64,000 bases of DNA from Mycobacterium saskatchewanense (GTDB lineage: Bacteria; Actinomycetota; Actinomycetes; Mycobacteriales; Mycobacteriaceae): assembly GCF_010729105.1 (NCBI RefSeq), contig NZ_AP022573.1:372001-436000 (forward strand). The letters run 5' to 3'. The notes below the pieces were generated by a model. That model saw only the letters and a program-made list of their open reading frames with translations. It was not told where the DNA came from and searched no databases. Made by a program: the position numbers and the translations under genes. Of the stretch, positions 12,915-22,861 are shown piece by piece. The first letter of the stretch is position 1. Every line of letters starts with the position of its first letter.

Positions 12915-13660
12915 TGCCATTGATTCTCTTGCCGGCGGTCGACGTGGTCGACGGGCGGGCCGTGCGTCTGGTGCAGGGCAAGGCCGGCAGCGAAACCGAG
13001 TACGGGACCGCGCTGGACGCCGCCCTGGGCTGGCAGCGCGACGGGGCCGAGTGGATCCATCTGGTGGACCTCGACGCCGCCTTCGGCCGCGGCTCCAACC
13101 GCGAGCTGCTTGCCGAGGTGGTCGGCAAGCTCGACGTGCAGGTCGAGCTCTCCGGCGGCATCCGCGACGACGAGTCGCTGACGGCGGCGCTGGCGACGGG
13201 CTGCGCCCGGGTCAACCTCGGGACGGCCGCCCTGGAGAACCCGCAGTGGTGCGCGCGGGCGATCAGCGAGCATGGCGACAAGGTCGCCGTCGGCCTGGAC
13301 GTCCAGATCGACCCGACCCATCCCCAAGGCCAGCACCGGCTGCGCGGCCGTGGCTGGGAGACCGACGGCGGTGACCTCTGGGAGGTGCTGGAACGCCTTG
13401 ACAGCCAAGGGTGTTCGCGATTCGTGGTCACCGACGTCACCAAGGACGGCACCCTGGGCGGCCCCAATCTCGAGTTGCTCGCCGGAGTCGCCGAGCGCAC
13501 CGAGGCGCCGGTGATCGCGTCCGGCGGCGTGTCCAGCCTGGACGACCTGCGTGCGATCGCCACGCTCACCGACCGCGGGGTCGAGGGGGCCATCGTGGGC
13601 AAGGCCCTCTACGCCGGGCGGTTCACCCTGCCGCAGGCCCTGGCCGCGGTGCAGGGGTGA
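12914..13660 (+). CDS. priA: Phosphoribosyl isomerase A (HisA/TrpF dual enzyme)
   Basis: In actinobacteria without trpF this beta/alpha barrel isomerises both ProFAR (histidine) and phosphoribosyl-anthranilate (tryptophan). The 248-residue protein has [19 protein letters not shown] with its catalytic Asp early, [30 protein letters not shown] with the second Asp, and the phosphate loop [11 protein letters not shown]. The gene lies in the his operon, where it is usually called hisA. The trp genes 4 kb downstream lack trpF, which fits the dual role. That role is inferred from family and context rather than from a diagnostic residue. Confidence 0.93.
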   Translation: MPLILLPAVDVVDGRAVRLVQGKAGSETEYGTALDAALGWQRDGAEWIHLVDLDAAFGRGSNRELLAEVVGKLDVQVELSGGIRDDESLTAALATGCARVNLGTAALENPQWCARAISEHGDKVAVGLDVQIDPTHPQGQHRLRGRGWETDGGDLWEVLERLDSQGCSRFVVTDVTKDGTLGGPNLELLAGVAERTEAPVIASGGVSSLDDLRAIATLTDRGVEGAIVGKALYAGRFTLPQALAAVQG

Positions 13661-14469
13661 GCGACGCGATGGACTTGGACGCGCTGGTCGAGACGGCGTC
13701 GGCGATCCTCGACGACGCGACCGAGCCCTTTCTCGCCGGCCACCGGGCCGAGTCGGCCGTGCAGAAGAAGGGCAACGACTTCGCCACCGACGTCGACCTG
13801 GCGATCGAGCGGCAGGTCGTCGCCGCCCTCACCGAGACCACCGGAATCGGTGTGCACGGCGAGGAATACGGCGGCGAAGACGTCGACGCGGAGTGGGTGT
13901 GGGTGCTCGACCCCGTAGACGGCACGTTCAACTACGCGGCGGGTTCGCCGATGGCCGGCATCCTGCTCGGGTTGCTGCATGACGGCGAGCCGGTCGTCGG
14001 ACTGACCTGGTTGCCCTTCACCGGCCAGCGTTACACCGCGACCGTCGGCGGGCCCTTGGTGAAAAACGGTAAGCCCCAGCCACCGCTGGGCCGGGTCGAG
14101 CTGGCCGACGCCCTCATCGGCGCCGGCTCGTTCAGCGCGGACGCCCGGGGCAGATTCCCCGGCCGCTATCGGGTCGCGCTGCTGGAGAACCTGAGCCGGG
14201 TGTCGTCGCGGCTGCGCATGCACGGCTCCACGGGGCTGGACCTGGCGTATGTTGCCGACGGAATCCTGGCGGCCTCAATAAGTTTCGGCGGACACGTGTG
14301 GGACCATGCCGCGGGCGTCGCGCTGGTGCGGGCCGCGGGTGGCGTCGTCACGAACCTGGCAGGCGAAGCGTGGACGCCCGATTCGGAGTCCGCGCTCGCC
14401 GCGGCGCCGGGCGCGCACGACGAGATCCTCGAAATCCTGCGCAGCACGGGCGAACCGGGAGACTACTGA
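13657..14469 (+). CDS. impA: Inositol-monophosphatase family protein ImpA
   Basis: The 270-residue protein belongs to the Mg-dependent, Li-sensitive phosphatase superfamily. Metal ligands are visible in [10 protein letters not shown] (Glu), [15 protein letters not shown] (the DPxDGT motif) and [19 protein letters not shown] (WDxAAG). The GTG at 13657 overlaps the hisA stop by 4 nt and gives the family length. Its place between hisA and hisF hints at a histidinol-phosphatase role, since no other phosphatase gene is present in this operon, though M. tuberculosis HisN is encoded elsewhere. Inositol phosphate is the other candidate substrate. Confidence 0.9.
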   Translation: MSDAMDLDALVETASAILDDATEPFLAGHRAESAVQKKGNDFATDVDLAIERQVVAALTETTGIGVHGEEYGGEDVDAEWVWVLDPVDGTFNYAAGSPMAGILLGLLHDGEPVVGLTWLPFTGQRYTATVGGPLVKNGKPQPPLGRVELADALIGAGSFSADARGRFPGRYRVALLENLSRVSSRLRMHGSTGLDLAYVADGILAASISFGGHVWDHAAGVALVRAAGGVVTNLAGEAWTPDSESALAAAPGAHDEILEILRSTGEPGDY

Positions 14470-14471
14470 CG

Positions 14472-15257
14472 ATGTGCGCGAGTAACGGCCTCGCGGTGCG
14501 GGTGATTCCCTGCCTGGACGTCGACGCCGGCCGGGTGGTCAAGGGCGTCAACTTCGAAAACCTCCGCGACGCGGGAGATCCCGTCGAGCTGGCCGCCGCC
14601 TACGACGCCGAGGGGGCGGACGAGCTGACGTTCCTCGACGTCACCGCCTCGTCGTCGGAACGCGGCACCATGCTCGACGTCGTGCGGCGCACCGCCGAGC
14701 AGGTGTTCATCCCGCTGACCGTGGGCGGGGGAGTGCGCACGGTGGCCGACGTCGACGTCCTGCTGCGCGCGGGGGCCGACAAGGTGTCGGTCAACACCGC
14801 CGCGATCGCGCGCCCCGACTTGCTGGCCGAGATGGCGCGGCAGTTCGGGTCGCAGTGCATCGTCTTGTCCGTCGACGCCCGCACGGTCCCGGCCGGCTCG
14901 GCCCCGACCCCGTCGGGCTGGGAGGTCACCACCCACGGCGGCCGGCGCGGCACAGGGATCGACGCCGTCGAGTGGGCGGTGCGCGGCGCCGAGCTCGGGG
15001 TGGGGGAGATCCTGCTCAACTCGATGGACGCCGACGGCACGAAGGCCGGGTTCGACCTGGCGATGCTGCGGGCGGTCCGCGCCGCGGTCACGGTGCCCGT
15101 GATCGCCAGCGGGGGTGCCGGAGCGGCGGCGCACTTCGCGCCCGCCGTCGCCGCCGGCGCCGATGCGGTGTTGGCGGCCAGCGTCTTTCACTTCCGCGAG
15201 CTGACCATCGGCCAGGTGAAGGCCGCCATGGCCGCCGAAGGGATCACCGTGCGATGA
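14472..15257 (+). CDS. hisF: Imidazole glycerol phosphate synthase, cyclase subunit
   Basis: HisF uses HisH-derived ammonia to close the imidazole ring. The 261-residue barrel has the catalytic Asp in [19 protein letters not shown], the second Asp in [16 protein letters not shown], and phosphate loops [11 protein letters not shown] and [11 protein letters not shown]. The ATG at 14472 follows the impA stop by 2 nt; alternative upstream starts are not conserved. Its stop overlaps hisI in ATGA. Confidence 0.96.
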   Translation: MCASNGLAVRVIPCLDVDAGRVVKGVNFENLRDAGDPVELAAAYDAEGADELTFLDVTASSSERGTMLDVVRRTAEQVFIPLTVGGGVRTVADVDVLLRAGADKVSVNTAAIARPDLLAEMARQFGSQCIVLSVDARTVPAGSAPTPSGWEVTTHGGRRGTGIDAVEWAVRGAELGVGEILLNSMDADGTKAGFDLAMLRAVRAAVTVPVIASGGAGAAAHFAPAVAAGADAVLAASVFHFRELTIGQVKAAMAAEGITVR

Positions 15258-15601
15258 CGCTCGACCCACGGATCGCGGCGCGGCTCAAGCGCAATGCCGA
15301 CGGGCTGTTCGCCGCCGTCGTGCAGGAGCGGGACAGCGGCGACGTGCTGATGGTCGCGTGGATGGACGACGACGCGCTGGCCCGGACATTGGAAACCCGT
15401 GAGGGGACGTACTATTCGCGGTCGCGTGGCGAGCAGTGGGTGAAGGGGGCGACGTCTGGCCACACGCAGCGCGTCCACTCGGTGCGGCTCGACTGCGACG
15501 GCGACGCGGTGCTGCTGACCGTCGACCAGGTCGGCGGCGCCTGCCACACCGGCGACCACAGCTGTTTCGACGCCGACGTGCTCCTGGAGCCCGAAGGTTA
15601 G
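15254..15601 (+). CDS. hisI: Phosphoribosyl-AMP cyclohydrolase
   Basis: HisI opens the adenine ring of PR-AMP. The 115-residue single-domain protein (no HisE fusion) contains [25 protein letters not shown] and the Zn/Mg-binding [26 protein letters not shown] with its Asp and Cys ligands. It is the last gene of the his operon. hisG and hisE are not in the window, which matches their separate location in mycobacteria. Confidence 0.95.
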   Translation: MTLDPRIAARLKRNADGLFAAVVQERDSGDVLMVAWMDDDALARTLETREGTYYSRSRGEQWVKGATSGHTQRVHSVRLDCDGDAVLLTVDQVGGACHTGDHSCFDADVLLEPEG

Positions 15602-15659
15602 CTCCGGCGCCCCACCGAGATTGCGGTGTGGGTGGTGGTTTGGCGCGGGTCGCGCCCAC

Positions 15660-15886
15660 TGCGGCAATTTGGTAGAGGCTGGCCGCGAGGTCGGCTTCGC
15701 GTAGGAAGCGCTGGCGGAACTCGTCGTCCGCGGTCAGGTCGCGGGGAGGATCTTCAGGGCGTCCGTGCGGGGCAGCCGCGGGTGCTGCGCCAGGTACATC
15801 TCGCCCATTCCGCCGGCGCCCAGGCGCCGCACGATCGTGTACCCGGCGAACACCTCCCCTTCGGTGAGGCCTTCCACTCGCGGCAT
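15660..15886 (-). pseudogene. Decayed Ser/Thr protein kinase N-terminus
   Basis: Reading the minus strand from an ATG at 15886 gives [19 protein letters not shown], then [20 protein letters not shown] and [11 protein letters not shown]. This is the glycine-rich loop and VIK-like lysine strand of a PknF-type kinase. The frame then stops; a different frame continues DDEFRQRFLREADLAASLYQ, the expected next segment. A single-base indel near 15736 therefore breaks it, and everything after about residue 75 (HRD, DFG, membrane helix) is gone. It lies between hisI and chaA and resembles the intact kinase at 55863. Confidence 0.8.
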
Positions 15887-15986
15887 GTGAGCATGCTACT
15901 GAGGCCGTGCGCACGGCAACCGTGATTCGCCTGGATGGCGCCCCTCAGGGCGCACCGCCGCCGGCCTTCCGTGAGAATGGCGGGCG

Positions 15987-17078
15987 ATGATCAAACCGGT
16001 GACGTGGACCGCGGTCATGCCCCTGCTCGCCCTCGTCGTGTTGGCACTGATCTGGGGGACTCAGCTCGGCCCGCTGCTCGTCGCGCTGGCGGCCGCCCTC
16101 CTGGTCGGCGCGGTGCTGGCCGCGGTCCATCACGCCGAGGTGGTCGCGGCCCGGGTGGGCGAACCGTTTGGCTCGCTGGTCCTGGCCGCCGCCGTCACCG
16201 TGATCGAGGTTGCGCTGATCGTCGAGCTGATGGCGTCCGGCGGCAGCGAAACCGCGACGCTGGCCCGGGACACGGTGTTCGCCGCGGTCATCATCACCAC
16301 GAACGGGATCGCCGGATTGTCGCTGCTGATGGGGTCGCGGCGGTACGGCGTGACGCTGTTCAACGCCGAGGGAAGCGGGGCGGCACTGGCGACGATCACG
16401 ACGCTGGCGACGTTGAGCCTGGTACTGCCCGCGTTCACGACAAGCCATGTGGGCCGGGAATTTTCGCCCGGCCAGCTGGCCTTCGCCGCCGTCGCCTCGC
16501 TGGGCCTGTATCTGCTGTTCGTGTTCACCCAAACCTTCCGGCATCGCGACTTTTTCCTGCCGGTCGCGCAGCGGGGCCAGAAGCGCCTCTTCGAGGATGA
16601 GAGCCACGCCGAGCCGCCGAGCGTCCGGTCGGCGCTGACCAGCCTCACGCTGCTGGTCGTCGCGCTGTTCGCCGTGGTGGGCCTCGCCGAGCAGGAGTCG
16701 CCGGCGGTCGAGCGGGCGGTGACCGCGGCCGGATTCCCGCAGACGTTCGTCGGCGTGGTGATCGCGGCGTTGGTCCTGCTGCCGGAGACCCTGGCGGCGC
16801 TACGCGCGGCGCGACGGGGCCGGATCCAGATCAGCCTGAACCTGGCCTACGGCTCGGCGCTGGCCAGCATCGGCCTGACCATTCCGGCGATCGCGCTGGC
16901 AAGCATCTGGCTGAGGGGGCCGCTGGTGCTCGGCCTCGGTCCGGTCCAGCTGGTGCTGCTCGCGCTGACCGTCGTGATCAGCATGCTGACGGTGGTGCCG
17001 GGGCGGGCCACCCGGCTGCAGGGCGAATTGCACCTGGTGCTGCTCGCCGCGTACATCTTTCTCGCGGTCAACCCGTAG
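15987..17078 (+). CDS. chaA: Ca2+:H+ / cation antiporter family protein ChaA
   Basis: The 363-residue integral membrane protein belongs to the CaCA cation antiporter superfamily. It has about eleven hydrophobic helices and the two inverted alpha-repeat motifs: AAAVTVIEVALIVELM with Glu in the first half, and ALVLLPETLAALRAARRG in the second. The acidic linker FEDESHAEPP lies between the halves. The ATG at 15987 is used. Its last 11 nt overlap the convergent bcpB gene. Exchange of Ca2+ or Na+ for protons is the family role; the actual ion is not deducible. Confidence 0.88.
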   Translation: MIKPVTWTAVMPLLALVVLALIWGTQLGPLLVALAAALLVGAVLAAVHHAEVVAARVGEPFGSLVLAAAVTVIEVALIVELMASGGSETATLARDTVFAAVIITTNGIAGLSLLMGSRRYGVTLFNAEGSGAALATITTLATLSLVLPAFTTSHVGREFSPGQLAFAAVASLGLYLLFVFTQTFRHRDFFLPVAQRGQKRLFEDESHAEPPSVRSALTSLTLLVVALFAVVGLAEQESPAVERAVTAAGFPQTFVGVVIAALVLLPETLAALRAARRGRIQISLNLAYGSALASIGLTIPAIALASIWLRGPLVLGLGPVQLVLLALTVVISMLTVVPGRATRLQGELHLVLLAAYIFLAVNP

Positions 17079-17532
17079 GCAGGGCGCGCAGGGTCTCGAG
17101 CGCCTTGTCGGCATGGGTGTCCATGCTGAATTCGCTGGCGATCACGTCGAGCACCTTGCGGTCGGTGCCGATGACAAAGGTGGTGCGCTTGACCGGCATG
17201 ACCTTGCCGAGCAGGCCGCGCTTGACCCCGAACTGCTTGGCCACCGCGCCGTCGGCGTCCGACAGCAACGGGTAGTCGAAGTGCTGGGTCTCGGCGAACT
17301 TGGCCTGCTTCTGCACGGGATCGGTGCTGATGCCGACCCGGCTGGCGCCCACCGCGGCGAATTCGGCCGCGAGGTCACGGAAGTGGCAGGCCTCCTTGGT
17401 GCAGCCGGGCGTCATCGCGGCGGGGTAGAAGAACAGGACGACGGGCCCGTCGGCGAGCAGGCCGCTGAGCGTGCGGGGCGTGCCCGCCTGATCGGGAAGT
17501 TCGAAGTCCGCGACGGTGTCACCAGGTTTCAT
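17068..17532 (-). CDS. bcpB: Peroxiredoxin, bacterioferritin comigratory type
   Basis: This 154-residue thiol peroxidase reduces peroxides. It carries the peroxiredoxin signature [20 protein letters not shown] with the peroxidatic Cys in TPGCT and a second Cys five residues later, as in atypical BCP enzymes. The start at 17532 ([14 protein letters not shown]) matches the M. tuberculosis BcpB length; a GTG three codons upstream is also in frame. It converges on chaA with an 11-nt overlap and is divergent from trpE with 59 nt between starts. Confidence 0.92.
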   Translation of the reverse strand: MKPGDTVADFELPDQAGTPRTLSGLLADGPVVLFFYPAAMTPGCTKEACHFRDLAAEFAAVGASRVGISTDPVQKQAKFAETQHFDYPLLSDADGAVAKQFGVKRGLLGKVMPVKRTTFVIGTDRKVLDVIASEFSMDTHADKALETLRALPTG

Positions 17533-17591
17533 GGCGGTCACGCTACGCCCAGGCAGCGAGCCCCCGGGCGTGGATCTGCGAGGATGGTTCG

Positions 17592-19130
17592 GTGCACGAC
17601 CACCTCGCCGCTACCACCTCACGGGAGCACTTCCGCCGGCTGGCGGCGGAGCACCGCGTGGTGCCGGTGACCCGCAAGGTGCTGGCCGACAGCGAGACGC
17701 CGCTGTCGGCGTACCGCAAACTGGCCGCCAACCGCCCGGGCACATTCCTGCTCGAGTCCGCCGAGAACGGCCGGTCCTGGTCGCGTTGGTCGTTCATCGG
17801 CGCGGGCGCGCCCTCGGCGCTGACGGTGCGCGACGGCGAAGCGGTGTGGCTGGGCGCCGTGCCGCAGGACGCCCCGACCGGGGGGGACCCCCTGCTGGCG
17901 CTGCGCGCCACCCTCGAGCTGCTGGCCACGGCCGCGCTGCCCGGCCTGCCCCCGCTGTCGGGCGGGATGGTCGGATTCTTCGCCTACGACCTGGTGCGGC
18001 GCCTGGAACGCCTGCCGGACTTGGCTGTCGACGACCTGCGCCTCCCGGACATGTTGTTGCTGCTGGCGACGGACCTGGCGGCGGTCGACCATCACGAGGG
18101 GACCATCACCCTGATCGCCAACGCCGTCAACTGGAACGGCACCGACGAGCGCGTCGACGAGGCCTACGACGACGCCGTCGCCCGGCTGGACGTGATGACG
18201 ACGGCGCTGGGCCAGGCGCTGCCGTCGACGGTCGCGACGTTCAGCCGCCCCGAGCCCCGGCAGCGCGCGCAGCGCACGGTCGAGGAGTACACCAAGATCG
18301 TCGACTACCTCGTCGAGCAGATCGCGGCCGGCGAGGCCTTCCAGGTGGTGCCTTCGCAGCGCTTCGAGATGGACACCGCGGTCGACCCCATCGACGTGTA
18401 CCGGATGCTGCGGGCGACCAACCCGAGCCCCTACATGTACCTGCTGCACGTGCCGAACGGGCAAGGCGCGACGGACTTCTCGATCGTCGGATCCAGCCCG
18501 GAGGCGTTGGTCACCGTCGCCGACGGCTGGGCGACGACGCACCCGATCGCCGGAACGCGGTGGCGCGGCAAGACCGAGGAAGAGGACCAGCAGCTGGAAA
18601 AAGACCTGCTGGCCGACGCCAAGGAGCGCGCCGAGCACCTGATGCTGGTCGACCTCGGCCGCAACGACCTGGGCCGGGTCTGCACGCCGGGCAGCGTGCG
18701 CGTCGAGGACTACAGCCACATCGAGCGCTACAGCCACGTGATGCACCTGGTGTCGACCGTCACCGGGATGCTCGGTGAGGGCCGCACCGCCCTGGACGCG
18801 GTGACCGCATGCTTCCCGGCGGGAACGCTGTCGGGCGCCCCCAAGGTGCGGGCCATGGAGCTCATCGAAGAGGTCGAAAAGACGCGCCGCGGCCTCTACG
18901 GCGGCGTGGTCGGCTACCTGGATTTCGCCGGCAACGCCGACTTCGCGATCGCCATCCGCACCGCGCTGATGCGCGACGGCACCGCGTACGTTCAGGCCGG
19001 TGGCGGCGTGGTCGCCGACTCCAACGGCCCGTACGAATACACCGAGGCGTCCAATAAGGCGCGCGCGGTGCTCAACGCGATCGCCGCGGCCGAGACGCTG
19101 ACCGCCCCGCGGCCGGGTCGCGATGGCTGA
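17592..19130 (+). CDS. trpE: Anthranilate synthase component I
   Basis: TrpE aminates chorismate to anthranilate with ammonia from a glutaminase partner encoded elsewhere. The 512-residue chorismate-utilising enzyme has the N-terminal [16 protein letters not shown] (tryptophan-binding LLES-like region), [59 protein letters not shown] and [13 protein letters not shown]. The GTG at 17592 gives [17 protein letters not shown]. trpG and trpD are absent from the window. The next gene overlaps by 8 nt. Confidence 0.96.
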   Translation: MHDHLAATTSREHFRRLAAEHRVVPVTRKVLADSETPLSAYRKLAANRPGTFLLESAENGRSWSRWSFIGAGAPSALTVRDGEAVWLGAVPQDAPTGGDPLLALRATLELLATAALPGLPPLSGGMVGFFAYDLVRRLERLPDLAVDDLRLPDMLLLLATDLAAVDHHEGTITLIANAVNWNGTDERVDEAYDDAVARLDVMTTALGQALPSTVATFSRPEPRQRAQRTVEEYTKIVDYLVEQIAAGEAFQVVPSQRFEMDTAVDPIDVYRMLRATNPSPYMYLLHVPNGQGATDFSIVGSSPEALVTVADGWATTHPIAGTRWRGKTEEEDQQLEKDLLADAKERAEHLMLVDLGRNDLGRVCTPGSVRVEDYSHIERYSHVMHLVSTVTGMLGEGRTALDAVTACFPAGTLSGAPKVRAMELIEEVEKTRRGLYGGVVGYLDFAGNADFAIAIRTALMRDGTAYVQAGGGVVADSNGPYEYTEASNKARAVLNAIAAAETLTAPRPGRDG

Positions 19131-19791
19131 CCGCCGCCCGGGCCGGTTCACGATCGTGCCGGCCCAGTTCCTGCTGGTGGTCGCCGCGGGGGCGTTGTGG
19201 GCGGCGTCGCGGCTGCCATGGGTTGTGGTCCGGTCCTTCGACGGGCTGGGGCCGCCGAAGGCGGTGACGCTGTCCGGCGCCGCGTGGTCCACGGCCCTGC
19301 TCCCGTTGGCCCTGCTCCTGGCCGCGGCGGCCGCGGCCGCCCTGGCCGTGCGCGGTTGGCCGCTGCGCGTGCTGGCGGTGCTGGTGGCGGTGGCCGGCCT
19401 CGCGGCCGGGTATCTGGGCATCAGCCTCTGGGTGCTCCCCGATGTGGCCGTGCGCGGTGCCGAGCTGGCGCGCATTCCGTTGATGACGCTGGTGGGCAGC
19501 GAGCGGCACCGTTGGGGAGCCGGCATCGCGGTGGCCGCCGCCGGGTGCAGCGTGATCGCCGCCGTGTTGTTGATGCGCTCGGCGTCGATCCTCGGCTCGG
19601 ACGGCTCGGACGTCGCCAAATATGCGGCTCCGGCGACCCGTCGGTCGAAAGCCCTGCGCGAAAGCGCAAATGGGGTGATGCTTGAGGAGCCGGAGAAGCC
19701 GAAGATGTCCGAACGGATGATCTGGGATGCGCTTGATGAGGGTCGGGACCTGACCGAGCGCCCCGGTGAGGCCGACACCGAGGGTCGGTGA
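19123..19791 (+). CDS. Trp-region conserved membrane protein (TIGR02234 type)
   Basis: The 222-residue protein has four hydrophobic helices (ending near residues 33, 73, 100 and 152, the first [19 protein letters not shown]). A cytoplasmic tail with [20 protein letters not shown] follows; that short motif is the conserved hallmark of the family found between trpE and trpC in actinobacteria (Rv1610 in M. tuberculosis). The ATG overlaps trpE by 8 nt. A role in tryptophan synthesis or transport is suggested only by its constant position. Confidence 0.85.
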   Translation: MADRRPGRFTIVPAQFLLVVAAGALWAASRLPWVVVRSFDGLGPPKAVTLSGAAWSTALLPLALLLAAAAAAALAVRGWPLRVLAVLVAVAGLAAGYLGISLWVLPDVAVRGAELARIPLMTLVGSERHRWGAGIAVAAAGCSVIAAVLLMRSASILGSDGSDVAKYAAPATRRSKALRESANGVMLEEPEKPKMSERMIWDALDEGRDLTERPGEADTEGR

Positions 19792-19887
19792 CGGGCCGCG
19801 AGCCAAAGGCCGCTACCCTTCTTCACATCGTCCAGAAGGCGGCGACGGCGGGGTGACCGTGGGCACGGCGGAAGGAAACCGAAAGGC

Positions 19888-20706
19888 ATGAGTCCGGCAT
19901 CCGTGCTTGACTCCATCCTCGAAGGAGTCAGGGCCGACGTTTCCGCGCGCGAGGCCCTGGTCAGCCTGTCCGAGATCAAGGCGTTGGCCGCGGCCGCGCC
20001 GCCGCCGCTCGACGTGATGGCCGCCTTGCGTGAGCCCGGCATCGGCGTCATCGCCGAAGTCAAGCGCGCCAGCCCGTCGGCGGGTTCCCTGGCGACCATC
20101 GCCGACCCGGCGAAGCTGTCCCGCGCCTACGAGGACGGCGGCGCCCGCATCATCAGCGTGCTGACCGAGGAGCGACGCTTCCGCGGGTCGCTCGATGACC
20201 TCGACGCGGTGCGTGCGGCGGTGTCGATCCCCGTGCTGCGCAAGGACTTTGTGGTCCAGCCGTATCAGATCCACGAGGCCCGAGCGCACGGCGCGGACAT
20301 GCTGTTGCTCATCGTCGCCGCGCTCGAGCAATCGGCGCTGGTGTCGATGCTGGATCGCACCGAATCGCTGGGCATGACGGCACTGGTCGAGGTGCACACC
20401 GAAGAGGAGGCCGACCGCGCGCTCAAGGCCGGGGCCAACGTCATCGGCGTCAACGCCCGCGACCTGACGACGCTGGCGGTGGACCGAGATTGCTTCGCGC
20501 GCATCGCACCCGGCTTGCCCAGCAACGTGATCCGCATCGCCGAGTCCGGCGTGCGCGGCACCGCAGACCTGTTGGCGTACGCCGGTGCGGGCGCCGACGC
20601 CGTCCTGGTCGGTGAAGGTCTGGTCAAGAGCGGTGACCCACGCGCCGCGGTGGCCGATCTGGTCACCGCCGGCACCCACCCGTCCTGTCCGAAACCGGCT
20701 CGCTGA
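19888..20706 (+). CDS. trpC: Indole-3-glycerol phosphate synthase
   Basis: TrpC closes the indole ring from CdRP. The 272-residue single-function barrel has [14 protein letters not shown] (catalytic Glu and Lys), [26 protein letters not shown] (Lys), [25 protein letters not shown] and ESGVRGTAD. It is not fused to TrpF, and no trpF gene follows, so its substrate must come from the PriA isomerase. The ATG at 19888 sits behind GGAAGGAAACC. Confidence 0.96.
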   Translation: MSPASVLDSILEGVRADVSAREALVSLSEIKALAAAAPPPLDVMAALREPGIGVIAEVKRASPSAGSLATIADPAKLSRAYEDGGARIISVLTEERRFRGSLDDLDAVRAAVSIPVLRKDFVVQPYQIHEARAHGADMLLLIVAALEQSALVSMLDRTESLGMTALVEVHTEEEADRALKAGANVIGVNARDLTTLAVDRDCFARIAPGLPSNVIRIAESGVRGTADLLAYAGAGADAVLVGEGLVKSGDPRAAVADLVTAGTHPSCPKPAR

Positions 20707-20765
20707 ACGTTGTTGCGCACTGAGACGTTGAATCCGATGAGCCGCCCCCGCGTTGAGCCTTGGTG

Positions 20766-22049
20766 ATGGACGACCTGACCGGTTCGGATCTTCCGCGTTC
20801 CAGTGCGGCCATCGCCGAACCCACCAGCCACGACCCCGACGCGGGCGGCCATTTCGGCGGCCCCGGTGGTTGGGGTGGTCGCTACGTCGCCGAGGCGTTG
20901 ATGGCGGTGATCGAAGAGGTCACGACCGCCTACGAGAAGGAACGTGTCAATCAGGATTTCCTCGACATCCTGGATGACTTGCAGACCCACTACACCGGTA
21001 GGCCGTCGCCGCTGTACGAGGCGACCCGGCTCAGTGACCACGCCGGCGGGGCGCGCATCTTCCTCAAACGAGAAGACCTGAACCACACCGGTTCTCACAA
21101 GATCAACAACGTCCTCGGCCAGGCGTTGCTGGCCCGCAGGATGGGCAAGACCCGGGTGATCGCCGAGACCGGGGCCGGCCAGCACGGCGTGGCAACCGCC
21201 ACGGCGTGCGCGCTGCTCGGCCTCGACTGTGTGATCTACATGGGCGCCGTGGACACCGCGCGCCAGGCGCTCAACGTGGCGCGGATGCGGCTGCTGGGGG
21301 CCGAGGTCGTCTCCGTCGAGTCCGGCTCGCAGACGCTGAAGGACGCCATCAACGAGGCGTTCCGCGACTGGGTGACCAACGCGCACAACACGTACTACTG
21401 CTTCGGCACGGCGGCGGGTCCGCATCCCTTCCCGACCATGGTCCGGGACTTCCAGCGCATCATCGGCCTGGAGGCCCGAGTGCAGATCCAGCGGCAGGCG
21501 GGCCGGTTGCCCGACGCCGTAACCGCCTGCGTGGGCGGCGGATCCAATGCCATCGGCATCTTCCACGCCTTCATCGACGACCCCGACGTGCGGCTGGTGG
21601 GGTTCGAAGCGGCCGGCGACGGCGTCGAGACGGGCCGGCATGCGGCGACGTTCGCGGGCGGTTCCCCCGGGGCGTTCCAGGGCTCGTTCTCCTACCTGCT
21701 GCAGGACGAAGACGGCCAAACCATCGAATCCCATTCGATCTCGGCCGGTTTGGATTACCCGGGAGTGGGTCCCGAACACGCCTACCTCAAGGAGACCGGC
21801 CGCGCCGACTACCGGCCGATCACCGACACCGAGGCGATGGACGCGTTCCGGCTGCTGTGCCGCACGGAAGGCATCATCCCGGCGATCGAATCCGCGCACG
21901 CGGTGGCCGGCGCTCTCCAGCTGGGCGTCGAATTGGGCCGGGGCGCAATCATTGTGGTGAACCTGTCGGGTCGCGGCGACAAGGACGTCGAGACGGCCGC
22001 CAAATGGTTCGGGCTGATGTCGCCCACCGACGATGCGGGCCGGCGATGA
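20766..22049 (+). CDS. trpB: Tryptophan synthase, beta subunit
   Basis: TrpB joins indole and serine by PLP chemistry. The 427-residue protein shows the PLP-lysine motif [30 protein letters not shown], the phosphate-binding [10 protein letters not shown] and [10 protein letters not shown]. Three in-frame start codons occur in a row (TTG 20760, GTG 20763, ATG 20766); none has a good ribosome site, and ATG is preferred. The M. tuberculosis start aligns ten codons further downstream. It overlaps trpA by 4 nt. Confidence 0.95.
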   Translation: MDDLTGSDLPRSSAAIAEPTSHDPDAGGHFGGPGGWGGRYVAEALMAVIEEVTTAYEKERVNQDFLDILDDLQTHYTGRPSPLYEATRLSDHAGGARIFLKREDLNHTGSHKINNVLGQALLARRMGKTRVIAETGAGQHGVATATACALLGLDCVIYMGAVDTARQALNVARMRLLGAEVVSVESGSQTLKDAINEAFRDWVTNAHNTYYCFGTAAGPHPFPTMVRDFQRIIGLEARVQIQRQAGRLPDAVTACVGGGSNAIGIFHAFIDDPDVRLVGFEAAGDGVETGRHAATFAGGSPGAFQGSFSYLLQDEDGQTIESHSISAGLDYPGVGPEHAYLKETGRADYRPITDTEAMDAFRLLCRTEGIIPAIESAHAVAGALQLGVELGRGAIIVVNLSGRGDKDVETAAKWFGLMSPTDDAGRR

Positions 22050-22861
22050 CGGTGGAGCAAAGCCAGGCGAGCAGGCTGGCCCCGGTCTTCGAGTCGTGCC
22101 GCAAGGAGGGCCGTGCGGCGCTGATCGGGTACTTGCCGACGGGCTACCCCGACGTCGCCACGTCGATGGACGCGATGACCGCCCTCGTCCAATCCGGCTG
22201 CGACATCATCGAGGTCGGGGTGCCGTATTCGGACCCCGGGATGGACGGCCCGACCATCGCCAGGGCCACCGAGGCCGCCCTGCACGGGGGAGTGCGGGTG
22301 CGGGACACCCTCGCCGCCGTCGAGGCCATCAGTTCGGCCGGTGGGGACGCCGTGGTGATGACGTACTGGAATCCGGTGCTGCGGTACGGCGTCGACGCCT
22401 TCGCGCGCGACCTCGCGGCGGCGGGCGGACGGGGCCTGATCACCCCCGATCTCATCCCGGACGAGGCCGACCGGTGGCTGGCGGCATCCGACGAGCATCG
22501 GTTGGATCGCATCTTCCTCGTAGCGCCGTCGTCGACGCCGCAACGGCTGGCGATGACAGTCGAGGCCTCGCGCGGGTTCGTCTACGCTGCCTCCACGATG
22601 GGAGTGACCGGGGCGCGTGACGCGGTGTCGCAGGCGGCGCCGGATCTGGTGGCCCGGGTGCGGGAGGTGTCTGACATACCCGTCGGGGTGGGCCTGGGGG
22701 TGCGTTCTCGCGAGCAGGCCGCGCAGATCGCCGGCTACGCCGACGGGGTCATCGTCGGCTCCGCGTTGGTGTCGGCGCTGGGCGACGGTGGCCTGCCCGC
22801 CTTGCGGGCGCTGACCGAGGAACTCGCTCACGGCGTGCGCGACGGGGTCGCCGCCTCATGA
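22046..22861 (+). CDS. trpA: Tryptophan synthase, alpha subunit
   Basis: TrpA cleaves indole-3-glycerol phosphate and passes indole through a tunnel to TrpB. The 271-residue barrel has [31 protein letters not shown] with the catalytic Glu and Asp, [32 protein letters not shown] and [12 protein letters not shown]. Its ATG overlaps trpB and its stop overlaps lgt in ATGA, so lgt may be read from the trp message. Confidence 0.96.
   Translation: MTVEQSQASRLAPVFESCRKEGRAALIGYLPTGYPDVATSMDAMTALVQSGCDIIEVGVPYSDPGMDGPTIARATEAALHGGVRVRDTLAAVEAISSAGGDAVVMTYWNPVLRYGVDAFARDLAAAGGRGLITPDLIPDEADRWLAASDEHRLDRIFLVAPSSTPQRLAMTVEASRGFVYAASTMGVTGARDAVSQAAPDLVARVREVSDIPVGVGLGVRSREQAAQIAGYADGVIVGSALVSALGDGGLPALRALTEELAHGVRDGVAAS

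Noticed and set aside
17619..20099. 826-codon open frame on the minus strand across trpE and trpC
   Set aside because: It is antisense to well-conserved tryptophan genes, with repetitive Arg/Ala/His composition and no recognisable domain.
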